Source: Kribbella sp. ALI-6-A (lineage in GTDB: Bacteria; Actinomycetota; Actinomycetes; Propionibacteriales; Kribbellaceae). Taken from it: 64,000 nt of DNA. Below the pieces are notes generated by a model, which saw only the letters and a list, made by a program, of their open reading frames with translations, had not been told where the DNA came from and did not search any database. Location of the stretch: positions 1,302,001 through 1,366,000 of the forward strand of contig NZ_MTQN01000012.1 of assembly GCF_001984195.1 (NCBI RefSeq), read 5' to 3'. The position numbers and the translations under genes were made by a program. Every line of letters starts with the position of its first letter. Within the stretch, counting starts at the first letter, position 1. Of this stretch, positions 32,498 to 42,500 are shown one piece after another.

Positions 32498-34777
32498 GTG
32501 AGTGAAGCTCGTCGCAAGGCCGCCCCGTCCCGTGCGCACCGGAAGAAGCACTGGGCGTTGCGGGTGGCGGGATGGTTGCTGGGACTGTTCTTCCTCGGGG
32601 TGATCGGGGCGGCGGCGACCTTCTTCATCGGGTACCAGACGACCGACATCCCGGACCCGAACAAGGAGTTCCAGACCAACACGACGACGGTCTACTACTC
32701 CGACAACACCACGGTGCTGGGCGCGTTCTACGACCAGAACCGGAAGTCGGTGCCGCTGAGCCAGATCCCGAAGACGGTGCAGGACGCGGTGATCGCGGCC
32801 GAGGACCGGACCTTCTGGACCAACCCCGGGGTCTCACCGTCCGGCATGGCGCGGGCGGCGTTCAACATCGCGCGGGGCAAGCAGCTCCAGGGTGGTTCGA
32901 CGATCACTCAGCAGTACGTGAAGATCATGTATCTGACCCAGGAGCGGACCTTCTCCCGGAAGTTCGCCGAGCTGTTCATCGCCACGAAGCTGAGTCGCCA
33001 GACGGACAAGAAGGAAATCCTCGAGGGCTACCTGAACACCATCTACTTCGGTGAAGGTGCCTACGGCATCAGTGCCGCCGGCGACGCCTACTTCAGTGAG
33101 CCGGATCCGAGGAAGCTGTCGGCGGAGAAGGCCGCCTTCCTGGCCACCGTGCTGAACAACCCGAGCTACTTCGACCCGGACAAGCCGGAGGCCCAGCAGC
33201 GGATCCTCGACCGCTACCGGTACGTGCTGGACGGAATGCGCCAGGGTGGCACGATCACCGACGCGCAGTACGCGACGATGAGCAAGAAGGTGCCCCCGCT
33301 CAAGAAGAAGGTCAAGAGCCCGCGGTTCAAGGGAACGAAGGGCTACCTGCTCGCGATGGCGCGGGACGAGCTGGAGACCCTGGGGTACACGCCCGAGGAG
33401 ATCAGTGGCGGCGGCCTCCGGGTGGTCACCACCTTCGAGGTCGGCAAGCAGACCGAAGCCGTTCGCGCGGGCACCACCGAGTTGCCCAAGAAGAACCGGG
33501 GCAACCTGCACGTCGGCATCGCGTCGGTGCGTCCCGGCACCGGCGAGCTGGTGGCCATGTACGGCGGTGTCGACTTCGTGAAGAGCGAGCTGAACTGGGC
33601 CCGGCTGCGGGCTCGTCCTGGCTCGTCGTTCAAGCCGTTCGCCGTCGCGGCCGCACTGCGGGACGATCGAAGCCTGTACGACATCTTCCAGGGCAACAGC
33701 CCGATCGAGGTCCAGGGCAAAGAGCTGAACAACGAGTTCGACAACGACTACGGCGACGTCACGTTGCTGAAGGCCACCAAGCTGTCGATCAACACCGCGT
33801 TCTACGACCTGGTCGACAAGCAGATGGAGGACGGCCCGGCCAAGGTGGTCGACGCGGCCGAGGACGCCGGAATCCCGAAGACCCAGGCGCTGGAGAACGA
33901 CCGGGACAACCCCTCGACCGTGCTGGGCCCGAACGCCTACGCCTCTCCGATCGACATGGCCAACGCCTATGCGACCTTCGCCGCCGGCGGCATGTACACG
34001 CCGGTGCACACGATCAAGTCGGTCACCTCGCCGGGCAACGGCAAGAACTTCAAGCAGGAGGACAAGTACAAGTCGGTCCGGAAGTTCGACGAGGAGGTCG
34101 CTGCCAAGGTCAACTTCGCGCTGATGAGCGTGACCGAGGACGGCGGCAGCGGCGAGCGCGCCCAGAAGCTCGACCGTGAGGTGGCCGGCAAGACCGGTAC
34201 GGCGGGTGGTGTCGCCGTGGAGCACCGGGCCAAGAACGCCGCGTGTGACGGCTGCCTGGACGGGGACGACACACTGACGTCCTGGTGGACCGGGTACACC
34301 CCGCAACTGTCGACCTCCGTGCTCTACCGCGCGGGCAAGACCGGTGAAGGCGACCTCGACCCGTTCAGCGACGACCAGGCCTTCTTCGGCGGCAACTGGC
34401 CGCTGCGTACCTGGCTGGCCTACATGGAGCCGGCGCTGGGCAGCTCGGAAAAGAAGACGTTCGAGGAGCCGGACCCCGACTCGATGGACAGCCCGACCCC
34501 GACGTACACCCCGTCGCCGACGTTCACGCCCAGCGACCCGCCGCCGACGACCAAGCCGACCCAGAGCCCGTCGGACCCGCCGACCTCGCCCACCTCGACG
34601 AAGCCGACCAGGACCAAGCCGACCGAGTCGCCGTCGGATCCCCCGAGCGACCCGCCGACGACCGATCCGACCAAACCGACGCGGCCGCCGATCACCTTCC
34701 CCACCGACCCGAACGACCCACCTGGTGGCGGGCAAGGCGGCGGCAACGGTGGCGGGAACGGGAACGAGGAGCAGTAG
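32498..34777 (+). CDS. class A penicillin-binding protein (bifunctional)
   Basis: 759 residues from a GTG start. An N-terminal cytosolic basic segment and one helix (residues 20-45) are followed by a GT51 transglycosylase domain, with catalytic Glu near residue 102 in IAAEDRTFWTNPG and GGSTITQQYVK near 135. The transpeptidase domain has the SxxK nucleophile in PGSSFKPF near 376, SIN near 432 and KTGTAGG near 565. A Pro/Thr/Ser-rich tail follows, then a Gly/Asn-rich end. It polymerises and crosslinks peptidoglycan at the outer face of the membrane. In Streptomyces a PBP occupies the same neighbourhood near ino1 and rpsF. Confidence 0.95.
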   Translation: MSEARRKAAPSRAHRKKHWALRVAGWLLGLFFLGVIGAAATFFIGYQTTDIPDPNKEFQTNTTTVYYSDNTTVLGAFYDQNRKSVPLSQIPKTVQDAVIAAEDRTFWTNPGVSPSGMARAAFNIARGKQLQGGSTITQQYVKIMYLTQERTFSRKFAELFIATKLSRQTDKKEILEGYLNTIYFGEGAYGISAAGDAYFSEPDPRKLSAEKAAFLATVLNNPSYFDPDKPEAQQRILDRYRYVLDGMRQGGTITDAQYATMSKKVPPLKKKVKSPRFKGTKGYLLAMARDELETLGYTPEEISGGGLRVVTTFEVGKQTEAVRAGTTELPKKNRGNLHVGIASVRPGTGELVAMYGGVDFVKSELNWARLRARPGSSFKPFAVAAALRDDRSLYDIFQGNSPIEVQGKELNNEFDNDYGDVTLLKATKLSINTAFYDLVDKQMEDGPAKVVDAAEDAGIPKTQALENDRDNPSTVLGPNAYASPIDMANAYATFAAGGMYTPVHTIKSVTSPGNGKNFKQEDKYKSVRKFDEEVAAKVNFALMSVTEDGGSGERAQKLDREVAGKTGTAGGVAVEHRAKNAACDGCLDGDDTLTSWWTGYTPQLSTSVLYRAGKTGEGDLDPFSDDQAFFGGNWPLRTWLAYMEPALGSSEKKTFEEPDPDSMDSPTPTYTPSPTFTPSDPPPTTKPTQSPSDPPTSPTSTKPTRTKPTESPSDPPSDPPTTDPTKPTRPPITFPTDPNDPPGGGQGGGNGGGNGNEEQ

Positions 34778-34790
34778 CCCGGGCAACGCG

Positions 34791-34822
34791 CCCGCCGACC
34801 GGAGCGGAGCCGGTTCGGCGGG
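34791..34822 (+). terminator. hairpin between the PBP gene and the glycosyltransferase gene
   Basis: CCCGCCGACCGG, a 7-base loop and CCGGTTCGGCGGG form a long stem with one bulged base ending directly before the ATG at 34823. It could terminate PBP transcription or mask the ribosome-binding region of the next gene. Confidence 0.5.
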
Positions 34823-36031
34823 ATGGGGCACGATGGGGGTGTGTTCGAGCGAACGGCTGGGGAGCGGCCGAAGCGGGGGCGGCGGGCTCGGGAGACCGGT
34901 CTGGCTGGGATCCGCCAGTGGTTGCCTGACCAGCTGAGTCGCGAGGCGCTCGGCTGGTGGTTGGTGACGCGGGCGGGCATCTTCCTGCTCGCGCTGTCCG
35001 CGCCGCTGCTGTTCAACCGCGGCGACACCTACCCGAACGTGTGGCGGGCCTGGTGGCAGTGGGACGTCTGGCACTTCAAGGCGATCGCGGAGTTCGGCTA
35101 CGCGAACGGCGAGCCGTCGGGCGCGCCGCTCGCGGCGTTCTTTCCCGGCCTTCCGGTCCTGATGCGCGCCGCCAGCTGGCTCGGCATCGGGTACGTCGGG
35201 GGCGGCATCCTCGTCTCGGCGATCGCGAGCGCGGTCGCGGGGGTCTGGCTGGCCAAGCTCGCGCAGTACGAGTTCCCCGAGCTGCGGGACTTCGGTCCGA
35301 CGGCCGCGCTGGTCTGGTTCGCCGCGCCGGTCGGCGTGTTTCTGGCCGCGCCGTACACCGAGGCGTTGTTCTGCGCGTTCGCCTTCCCGGCCTGGCTGGC
35401 GGCCCGGCAGGGGCGGTGGGCCCGGGCTGCGGTGCTGGTCGCGCTGGCGTCGACGGTCCGGGTCTCGGGCCTGTTCTTGATCTTCGCGCTGGCAGTCGAG
35501 TTCATCACCTCGAAGAAGCGCGACTGGCGGTCGCTACCGTGGCTGGCTCTGCCGGCCGTGCCGGTGCTCGGCTTCATGGCGTACCTGAAGCAGATCCACG
35601 GCTCCTGGTTCGCCTGGCAGGACGCGCAGGAGAAGGGCTGGGCCCGCGAGTTCACCTGGCCGTGGACGTCGATCGTGCACACCTTCGAGGCCGCCACCAA
35701 GGGCCACTTCCCAGGCGACCGGACCGACTGGACCTGGATGTTCCGCGCCGAGCTGGTCGCGCTGGCGATCGGACTGCTGCTGCTCGTCTGGCTGCTCTGG
35801 CGCCGGTCGTGGGGCGAAGCGGCCTGGGTCGGGGCGACAGTGGCCGCGTTCGTCACGTCGTACTGGGTGTACTCGCTGACCCGGGCGACTCTGCTCTGGT
35901 GGCCGTTGTGGATCGGGCTGGCAGTGCTGCTGCACCGGAGACCGTGGCTGGGCCGGGTCTACCTCGGGGTCGCGATACCACTGGCCGCCATCTGGGCCGC
36001 GGCCTTCTTCACCGGCCGTTGGTCGGGCTGA
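34823..36031 (+). CDS. PIG-V-like GT-C glycosyltransferase (mannosyltransferase family)
   Basis: 402 residues from the ATG at 34823; GTG 34841 is an alternative. Around ten membrane helices are visible. The first extracytoplasmic loop contains WRAWWQWDVWHFKAIAEFGY, the WD-xxHF pattern used as the catalytic-acidic loop in PIG-V/GT-C mannosyltransferases. FFPGLPVLMRAASWLG and APYTEALFCAFAF support the family. It probably transfers a mannose or another sugar from a polyprenyl-phosphate donor on the outer face of the membrane. The gene follows the PBP gene and may be controlled by the hairpin before it. Confidence 0.85.
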   Translation: MGHDGGVFERTAGERPKRGRRARETGLAGIRQWLPDQLSREALGWWLVTRAGIFLLALSAPLLFNRGDTYPNVWRAWWQWDVWHFKAIAEFGYANGEPSGAPLAAFFPGLPVLMRAASWLGIGYVGGGILVSAIASAVAGVWLAKLAQYEFPELRDFGPTAALVWFAAPVGVFLAAPYTEALFCAFAFPAWLAARQGRWARAAVLVALASTVRVSGLFLIFALAVEFITSKKRDWRSLPWLALPAVPVLGFMAYLKQIHGSWFAWQDAQEKGWAREFTWPWTSIVHTFEAATKGHFPGDRTDWTWMFRAELVALAIGLLLLVWLLWRRSWGEAAWVGATVAAFVTSYWVYSLTRATLLWWPLWIGLAVLLHRRPWLGRVYLGVAIPLAAIWAAAFFTGRWSG

Positions 36032-36078
36032 GTAGTTCTGCTCAGGACTGCGGTGCCGGCCCGGCTTAGCGTGAGGCC

Positions 36079-36249
36079 ATGGCGAAGCCGACGATTTCCA
36101 GAGCCGTCCAGGTCCTGGCCGCCGGTCTGGCGGGTCTGACCGCCCTGGCTGCCCTGGTCGTACTCGAGGCCCCACTGTGCCCGCCCGGCTCGGAGACCTG
36201 CCGGGCCGACGAGTGGAGCGCCACCGCGCGGGCCTACCTGACCAAGTAG
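36079..36249 (+). CDS. small secreted or membrane-anchored protein
   Basis: 56 residues from the ATG at 36079 with GTGAGG just upstream. MAKPTISRAVQVLAAGLAG begins a hydrophobic helix (residues 8-30). The remainder, containing two cysteines in LCPPGSETC and ending ARAYLTK, is extracytoplasmic. Function unknown. It lies 47 bases after the glycosyltransferase and overlaps the convergent transglutaminase-like gene by 16 bases. Confidence 0.55.
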   Translation: MAKPTISRAVQVLAAGLAGLTALAALVVLEAPLCPPGSETCRADEWSATARAYLTK

Positions 36250-37448
36250 GCGAACCGCTGCGGCGCCGTCTCCCCGTACGGCGTGACGACGGCGACGGCG
36301 AGTTCGTGCGCTCCCGGCGTCAGGTCCAGCGCCCACTCGGCCGCGTCGACGGCGCCGGAGTCGACGTGCAGCCGGATCCCCACGCCGTACGGGTGGAAGT
36401 GCTGGAACCGGACCACCGGTCGCTCGACCGTCCCGCCGAGACCGGTCGCCAGCGCGGACAGCCGTGGGTACGCCGGTTCGCCGTCGCGGACGAGTCGTGG
36501 CGTCTCGATCACCCGTGAGCCCTGGAACACCGGTGCGAAGGCCTCGCCCGTCCAGGTCACGCCGGTTGTGGTCGCCGACGCGAAGTACGTGAACCAGGCG
36601 GCGGCCTGTCCCGGACTGACCGCCCCGGGACCGACGAAGCGCGGAGGGTTGTCGAGCGCCTGGAGCTCTCGCACGCCGAGCGGCGTACCGGAGTCGTCGA
36701 CCCAGTACGAGCCGTTCTGGCCGTCCAGCACGACCCACCGGTCGAGGTCGTCGATCCAGGCCTCGCTGACGACGTGGCCGCGCCCGACTCCCGCGTGGTG
36801 CGAGCTCTGCCGCAGGTCGACGCGTCGCGCCGGGATCCGGACGGCGTTGAGCGCCTGGCTGAGCACGATCGAGTACTCGACGCAGGCGAACCGTTCGCCG
36901 GCGTCGACCCGTTCGAGCACCGTCAGCGCGTCCGGGTCGTCCACATGGCCGTTGGCATGCCGCCAGGAGCTGTGTACCCACTCGAGCAGCTGGACGGCAG
37001 CAGTCCAGGCGGAGCCGGCCGGCACGGGCAGACGCTCCAGCAGTCCGTCCAGCCGGTCCGGTGCGATCGTGTAGAGCTCCAGCGGGAGCATCGGCTCGGC
37101 CTCGGGCCAGTCGGTCAGCTCCAGCCGCGGCAGCGGGACGTTGCCGAGCATCCGGCGCTCCAGCGACGGCCAGCCGGCCTCAGCTCCGAACACCTTCTCC
37201 AGCTCGCCGTCGAACAGCTCAGGCTGGCTGAACCCACCCGCCACTGCCTCCTCGAGCAGCTGCCACGCCTCCGAGGAGCCGAGGTGGCGAGCGGCCAGTG
37301 CGGCACCGGGCGCCCACAAGTGGGTCCACCACTCGACGTCACTCCGGAGCGACGGCAACAGCTCCAGCAACTCCTGGTGGCGGTCGTCCCGTAAGCACTG
37401 CTCCGCCTGGAGCCGCAGCTCGGCCAGCTCCCGGGGCACGTGGGGCAT
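36234..37448 (-). CDS. transglutaminase-like domain protein
   Basis: 404 residues, no signal peptide. A helical N-terminal part of about 120 residues is followed by a papain-fold transglutaminase-like core: GERFACVEYSIVLSQAL (Cys near residue 189), GRGHVVSEAWIDDLDRWVVLD (His and Asp of the triad). The C-terminal beta-rich domain includes VRFQHFHPYGVGIRLHVDSG. Such domains act as proteases, peptide N-glycanase-like or cysteine-dependent crosslinking enzymes; the role here is unknown. It stands alone on the minus strand. Confidence 0.82.
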   Translation of the reverse strand: MPHVPRELAELRLQAEQCLRDDRHQELLELLPSLRSDVEWWTHLWAPGAALAARHLGSSEAWQLLEEAVAGGFSQPELFDGELEKVFGAEAGWPSLERRMLGNVPLPRLELTDWPEAEPMLPLELYTIAPDRLDGLLERLPVPAGSAWTAAVQLLEWVHSSWRHANGHVDDPDALTVLERVDAGERFACVEYSIVLSQALNAVRIPARRVDLRQSSHHAGVGRGHVVSEAWIDDLDRWVVLDGQNGSYWVDDSGTPLGVRELQALDNPPRFVGPGAVSPGQAAAWFTYFASATTTGVTWTGEAFAPVFQGSRVIETPRLVRDGEPAYPRLSALATGLGGTVERPVVRFQHFHPYGVGIRLHVDSGAVDAAEWALDLTPGAHELAVAVVTPYGETAPQRFAYLVR

Positions 37449-37525
37449 CCCGCCTCCATCTCGCGATGTGGACTCTTCACCGACCGGGCAACCTATCGGG
37501 CAGCTCGATCGTCAGTACGAGTGGT

Positions 37526-37616
37526 AGGGGTGGCAGTCCGGGCGGGGACGCCACCCCTCCCTTCACCTTCACAGCCGTCCGGCGGAACCTCTCAGGGGCA
37601 GGTTCCGCCGGAATTT
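37526..37616 (+). ncRNA. candidate small RNA 3' end: two hairpins and a T-tract
   Basis: AGGGGTGGC (37526-37534) pairs with GCCACCCCT (37550-37558). TCCGGCGGAACCT (37578-37590) pairs perfectly with AGGTTCCGCCGGA (37600-37612) and is followed by ATTTT. On the plus strand no protein gene lies upstream to be terminated: the preceding gene is on the minus strand and starts at 37448. A short plus-strand transcript from the 37449-37525 region is therefore possible. No promoter is clear, and there is no known homologue. Confidence 0.4.
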
Positions 37617-37649
37617 TGTGTGGGCACGGCGCCAAGAGCGGCTACCACT

Positions 37650-38297
37650 CTATTCAGCTTTACCGGTAGCCCGCGCCCGCCGGTTGGCGGTGAGGCGTCG
37701 CACCTTCACGCTCGTCCCGCAGTCTGCCATGGCGCACCAGCGCCGCGACCCGTTCCGGCTGTGGTCGAGGAACAGGAATCCGCAGCCGCCCTGCTCGACC
37801 GGGCACTCCTTGAGCCGGCTGGAGTCGGCGGTCAGGAAATCCACGACGATCCGCGTCAGTCGGTCCGCGATCAGCTGCGCCGGAGTGGTCCCCACCTGGA
37901 GCCGGACCGAGGCGCCGTCCCGCACCAGCACCGACCGAGCCGAAGCGGCCGCCCAATGCAGGTTGAGCGTCCCGATCGCCACGCTCGAATCCAGCGTGCT
38001 CTGCGCCGCCGGCACTCGGTCCGCAAGAAGCGCGTACGCCGCCTCCCGGACCTCGCGCACCACCCGAAGCGCCTGCTGGTCGGCGCCCGGTGCAGCGTGC
38101 CAAGCCGCCGCGACGGCGGCCGCCTCGGCAGCATCGACCAGCTCGACCCGCTGGGCCCACTCGAGCAGCTCCACCGGTTCGCCCAGGTACTCGTGCTGCT
38201 CGGGGCCGGCCGGGCGCCGAGGGGCGACGGTGTTGACCAGGTCGAGAGCCAGATGACCTCCGACGATCCGCAACTGGGGATTGTCCCGGGATGTCAT
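37650..38297 (-). CDS. CGNR zinc-finger/ABATE-domain regulator
   Basis: 215 residues. The N-terminal ABATE domain begins LRIVGGHLALDLVNTVAPRRP. The C-terminal CGNR-type zinc finger has CPVEQGGCGFLFLD...WCAMADCG, four cysteines that bind zinc, then a basic stretch. Such proteins are stress-induced transcriptional regulators. It is divergent from an MFS exporter with a dyad between, so it probably controls that exporter. Its stop is near the candidate small RNA. Confidence 0.9.
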   Translation of the reverse strand: MTSRDNPQLRIVGGHLALDLVNTVAPRRPAGPEQHEYLGEPVELLEWAQRVELVDAAEAAAVAAAWHAAPGADQQALRVVREVREAAYALLADRVPAAQSTLDSSVAIGTLNLHWAAASARSVLVRDGASVRLQVGTTPAQLIADRLTRIVVDFLTADSSRLKECPVEQGGCGFLFLDHSRNGSRRWCAMADCGTSVKVRRLTANRRARATGKAE

Positions 38298-38310
38298 ACC
38301 TGCGATGCTA

Positions 38311-38332
38311 CCAGTGTAAAGACCGATACTGG
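38311..38332. promoter_or_regulatory. dyad between the CGNR regulator and MFS genes
   Basis: CCAGT (38311-38315) and ACTGG (38328-38332) with a 12-base spacer lie midway in the short divergent promoter region. Possible CGNR-protein binding site. Confidence 0.4.
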
Positions 38333-38354
38333 AATCAGAGACCAGGAGGCGGCC

Positions 38355-39581
38355 ATGCCGACGCAGTACGACACCCGGCGGGCGAACTCGGCACTGGCCG
38401 CGCTGGCGGTCGGAGCCTTCGTCTACGTCACCAGCGAAGTGCTGCCGATCGGCCTGCTCACCGTGATCGCCGACGACCTCGGCCGATCCCGGTCGGAGAT
38501 CGGTCTGCTGGTGACCGGATACGCCGCGGTCGTCGTCCTGATGTCGGTGCCGATGACCCGGGCCACCCAGCGCGTCCCGCGCCGGTTCCTGATCACCACG
38601 AGCCTCGGTCTGCTCGGCCTGGGTCTGGTCGCTGCCGCGCTGGCGCCGAACTTCGAAGTCCTGCTGCTCTCCCGCCTGACCTCCGCGCTGTCCCAGTCGC
38701 TGTTCTGGTCGGTGGTCACCTCGACGGCGACCGGACTGTTCCCACCCGAGGTTCGCGGCCGCGCCATCGCCCGCATGGGGATCGGCAACGCGCTGGCCCC
38801 GGTGCTCGGCGTACCGGTGGGGACCTGGCTCGGCCAGCAGGCCGGCTGGCGGACGGCGATGCTGGTGATGGCCGGCCTGACCCTGGCCACCGCGGTCGTG
38901 CTCGGGGCGTTGCTGCCGTCGACCGCCCGCAAGGACGACGCGGTCACGCGCGGCTCGATGCCCGACGGCCGGCGGTACGCGCTGCTCGTCGTGGTCACGG
39001 CGGTGGCGGTGTCAGGAGCGATGACCACCTACACCTACGTGACGCCGTTCCTGCTCGACGTGAGCGGCTTCCGGCCGCAGTCACTCGGCCCGCTGCTGGC
39101 GGTGATCGGGGTGGCCGGCGTCGTCGGCACGCTGGCGGTCGGCAGATTCCTCGACCGCTCTCCGCGCGCAGCGCTCGTTGCCGCGGTCGGACTGATGACC
39201 ACGGCACTGGCCGGGCTGGCGTTGCTGGGCTCGGTCCAGCCGGCGGCTGTCGTTCTTCTCGCGATGATGGGCCTGGCGTTCAGCGCCTTCGCGGCCGCGG
39301 TGGGGCACAGGACCTTGCTGATCGCGCCGGGCAGTACCGACCTGGCGTCAGCAGGGACCAGCTCGGCCTTCAACGTCGGCATCGCGGCGGGGTCACTGCT
39401 CGGCGGGCTGCTCATCACCCACCAGGGCACCGCGAGTGTCGCGCTGGTGGGCGGTGCGCTCGCAGCCGTTGCGCTCGCCGGACTGCTGGCCGAGCCGCGG
39501 CTGGTCGCGAGGCGCACCGCCTCGTGCCGGTGTCCGGCGGAGCCGCAGGTCAGCGGCTCCGCCGGATCCGATCAGCCGTAG
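38355..39581 (+). CDS. MFS exporter (AraJ/CmlA-like)
   Basis: 408 residues from the ATG at 38355 with AGGAGG five bases upstream. Twelve hydrophobic helices. FVYVTSEVLPIGLLTVIADDLG at the start and LLVTGYAAVVVLMSVPMTR, then RRFLITTSLGLLGLGLVAAALA, are characteristic of DHA1-type exporters such as AraJ, YdhP and CmlA. It exports a drug or sugar-like compound, expression probably under the divergent CGNR regulator. The hydrophilic tail has two cysteines (ASCRCPAEP). It overlaps the GH92 gene by ten bases at the 3' end. Confidence 0.9.
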   Translation: MPTQYDTRRANSALAALAVGAFVYVTSEVLPIGLLTVIADDLGRSRSEIGLLVTGYAAVVVLMSVPMTRATQRVPRRFLITTSLGLLGLGLVAAALAPNFEVLLLSRLTSALSQSLFWSVVTSTATGLFPPEVRGRAIARMGIGNALAPVLGVPVGTWLGQQAGWRTAMLVMAGLTLATAVVLGALLPSTARKDDAVTRGSMPDGRRYALLVVVTAVAVSGAMTTYTYVTPFLLDVSGFRPQSLGPLLAVIGVAGVVGTLAVGRFLDRSPRAALVAAVGLMTTALAGLALLGSVQPAAVVLLAMMGLAFSAFAAAVGHRTLLIAPGSTDLASAGTSSAFNVGIAAGSLLGGLLITHQGTASVALVGGALAAVALAGLLAEPRLVARRTASCRCPAEPQVSGSAGSDQP

Positions 39582-42500
39582 TTGCGCTCGATCGAGGCCG
39601 ACGGCGTCGGGGTCGGCTTGGACTGTGCGACCCGCTGCTCGCTCGGGTGCTTGCCCGCCTCGATGCCCTTCAGCGTGCCGAGCAGCTCCAGCTCGGACAG
39701 CGTCAACCCGGTCGCCCCGGCCGCAGGCGTCAGCACCAGCCGGTACTGCGTGTACGACTTGGGCTGGGCCACGCTGAACGACCGTGTGTACGACGGGAAG
39801 GCCCAGGTCTGGCCCGACCGCTTGTCGACGGTCGTCCACTTGGTCCCGTCGTTCGATCCCTCCAGCGTCCAGCCCGAGGGCGCGGCGCCGGTGGCTCCAC
39901 TGGTCAGCGTGTACATCGTCACCGGACGCCCCTGCTGCAGCGTGACGGTCACCGTCGGCGCGGCGCCGGTGAGCGTGACCTGCTGCTTGGAGTCGTTGTC
40001 GGTCAGGGCCGACACGTCGACCCCGCCGGCCGCGGTGACCGCACCCTCGTCCTCGGTCGAGTCCCGCCAGGTCTTCGGGTCCTCACCAGGCGTGGTGATC
40101 GACGGCGGCGCGTCGTTGCGGCCCGAGCCCCAGGTCGCCGGCTGGTCGGTCATGTCGAACTCGATCTTGCCGCCGTGCGCGATCAGGTCGTGCGGCAGCG
40201 CGGTCGAGGTCCACTTCTTGCCGTTGACCTTGACGCCCTTGACGTAGACGTTCTTCGCGCTGTTCTTCGGCGCGCTGACCACCAGCTTCTTGCCGCCCGG
40301 CAGGTTCACCGTCGCCTTGGTGAACAACGGCGACCCGATCGCGTACGACGGCGAGCCCACCTGCAGCGGGTAGAAGCCGAGCATGCTGAACAGGTACCAG
40401 GCCGACATCTCGCCGTTGTCCTCGTCGCCCGGGTAGCCCTGCCCGATCTCCGAGCCGAGGTACAACCGGCTCAGCACCTCGCGCACCTTCGCTTGCGTCT
40501 TCGCCGGCTGACCGGCGAAGTTGTACATGTACGCGATGTGGTGCGACGGCTGGTTGCTGTGGCCGTACTGGCCCATCCGGACGTCACGCGCCTCGAGCAT
40601 CTCGTGGATCGTGCCGCCGTACCCGCCGACGTGGGTGGCGTCCTCGGGGGTGGAGAAGAACTCGTCGAGCTTCTTCGCCAGACCGTCGCGGCCGCCGTAC
40701 AGGGCGGCCAGGCCGGCGCCGTCCTGCGGGGTGGAGAAGGCCATGTTCCAGGCGTTGGTCTCGGTGTAGTCGTGACCCCAGTCGCGCGGGTCGAACGTGC
40801 TCGGCGAGTGGCCCCAGACGCCGTCGGCGTCCTTGCCCTGGAAGAAGCCGATCGCCGGGTCGAACAGCGTGACGTAGTTGCGCGCCCGGTTCAGGTAGTA
40901 GTGGTAGTTGTCCAGGTACTCCTGCTTGCGCGGGTCGCTCTTCTTCGCCGCGTCGTACAGCGCCTTCGACATGTTCGCGATGCCGTAGTCGTTGATGTAA
41001 CCGTCCATCGACCAGCTGAAGCCCTCGGCCGTGCTGTTCGCGGTGTAGCCGTTGAAGGTCGACCGGTCCAGGCCCTTGCGGCCGACGTTCTCGGTCGGCG
41101 GGCGGACGGCCGCGTTCTTCAGCGCCGCGTCGTACGTCGCCTGCACGTCGATGCCCTTGATGCCCTTGAGGTAGGCGTCGGCGAAGGCGACGTCCGAGCT
41201 GGTGCCGACCATCAGGTTCGCGTAGCCCGGCGAGGACCAGCGCGAGATCCAGCCGCCGTCCTTGTACTGCTGGACGAAACCGTTCACCAGGTCGTCGGCG
41301 GTGTCCTGCGAGAACAGGCTGTACGCCGGCCAGACGGTCCGGTAGGTGTCCCAGAACCCGTTGTTCACGTAGGTCTGCCCGGCGACCAGCTTCGAGCCGG
41401 TCGTGGTCGGGGTGTCCGCGCCGACCTTCGGCGAGACCGGCGAGGCGTAGGTGATCACCGGCTTCTTCGCCGTACCGGTGTTCTCCGAGCCGTTGTTCGG
41501 GTAGAGGAACAGACGGTACAGGTTCGAGTAGAGCGTGGTCAGCTGGTCCGCGCTGGCGCCCTCGACCTCGATCGTGCGCAGCTTGGCGTCCCAGAGCTTC
41601 TGCGCCGCCGACTTCACCTTGTCGAACTTGCTGTCGGCGCCGAGCTCGAGCTCCAGGTTCTTCTTCGCCTGCGCGGTGCCTATCAGTGAAGTGGCGATCC
41701 GCAACTGGACCTGCTGCACGTTCTTGCCGAAGCTGAAGTAGCCGCCGACGTTCGCGCCGCCGCCGTCCGCGAGCTTGCCGGAGGCATCCACCTTCTGGTC
41801 GACCACGCCGTACACGAACAGCCGGCCGGCGCCGGTGGACAGGCCGCTCTTCACGTCGCTGAAGCCGGTCACCACTCCGGTCTCCGGGTCGAGCGTCAGC
41901 CCGCCGTTGTTGTTGGCGTTGTCGAAGACCAGCGAGGCGTTGCCGTCAGGGAAGCTGAACCGCAGCATCGCCGCGTGGTCGGTCGGAGCCACCTCGAGCG
42001 CGTTGCCGTTGTCGAAGGTGACGCCGTAGTAGTACGGCCGGGCGATCTCGTTGTCGTGGCTGAACGCCCAGGCGCGCTTCTTGCGATCGGCGGTCGGCGT
42101 CGCGGCGGTCGACGGCATCACCTGGAAGGTCTGCCGGTCACCCATCCACGGGCTCGGCTCGTGGCTGATCGACAGCGCCTGGATCTCCGGCTTGTTCTGC
42201 TCGTTGTTGCCCTTGGCGTAGTCGTACAGCCAGGACGTCGAGCCGGCGTTCGTGACCGGGGTCCAGAAGTTGAAGCCGTGCGGTACGGCGGTCGCCGGGA
42301 TGTTGTTGCCCCGCGAGAAGCCACCGGTCGCGTTGGTGCCACGGGTGGTCAGCGCCAGATCCGACGGGTGCTTGGCCGCGGTCTTGCGCGCCGCCTCGTC
42401 CGGGTTCTCGGCCTTCGCGATCCGGACGTCGTCGATCCAGCCACGGAAGTCGGCCGGGCCCTCGGGCTTGTCGTAGCCGACCAGGATCCGCTGGATCGTC

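Noticed and set aside
38291..41689. Plus-strand frame of more than 1100 codons
   Set aside because: It crosses the MFS gene in another frame and then runs antisense to the GH92 gene; the product is Arg-rich without motifs. Long open antisense frames are expected at this GC content.
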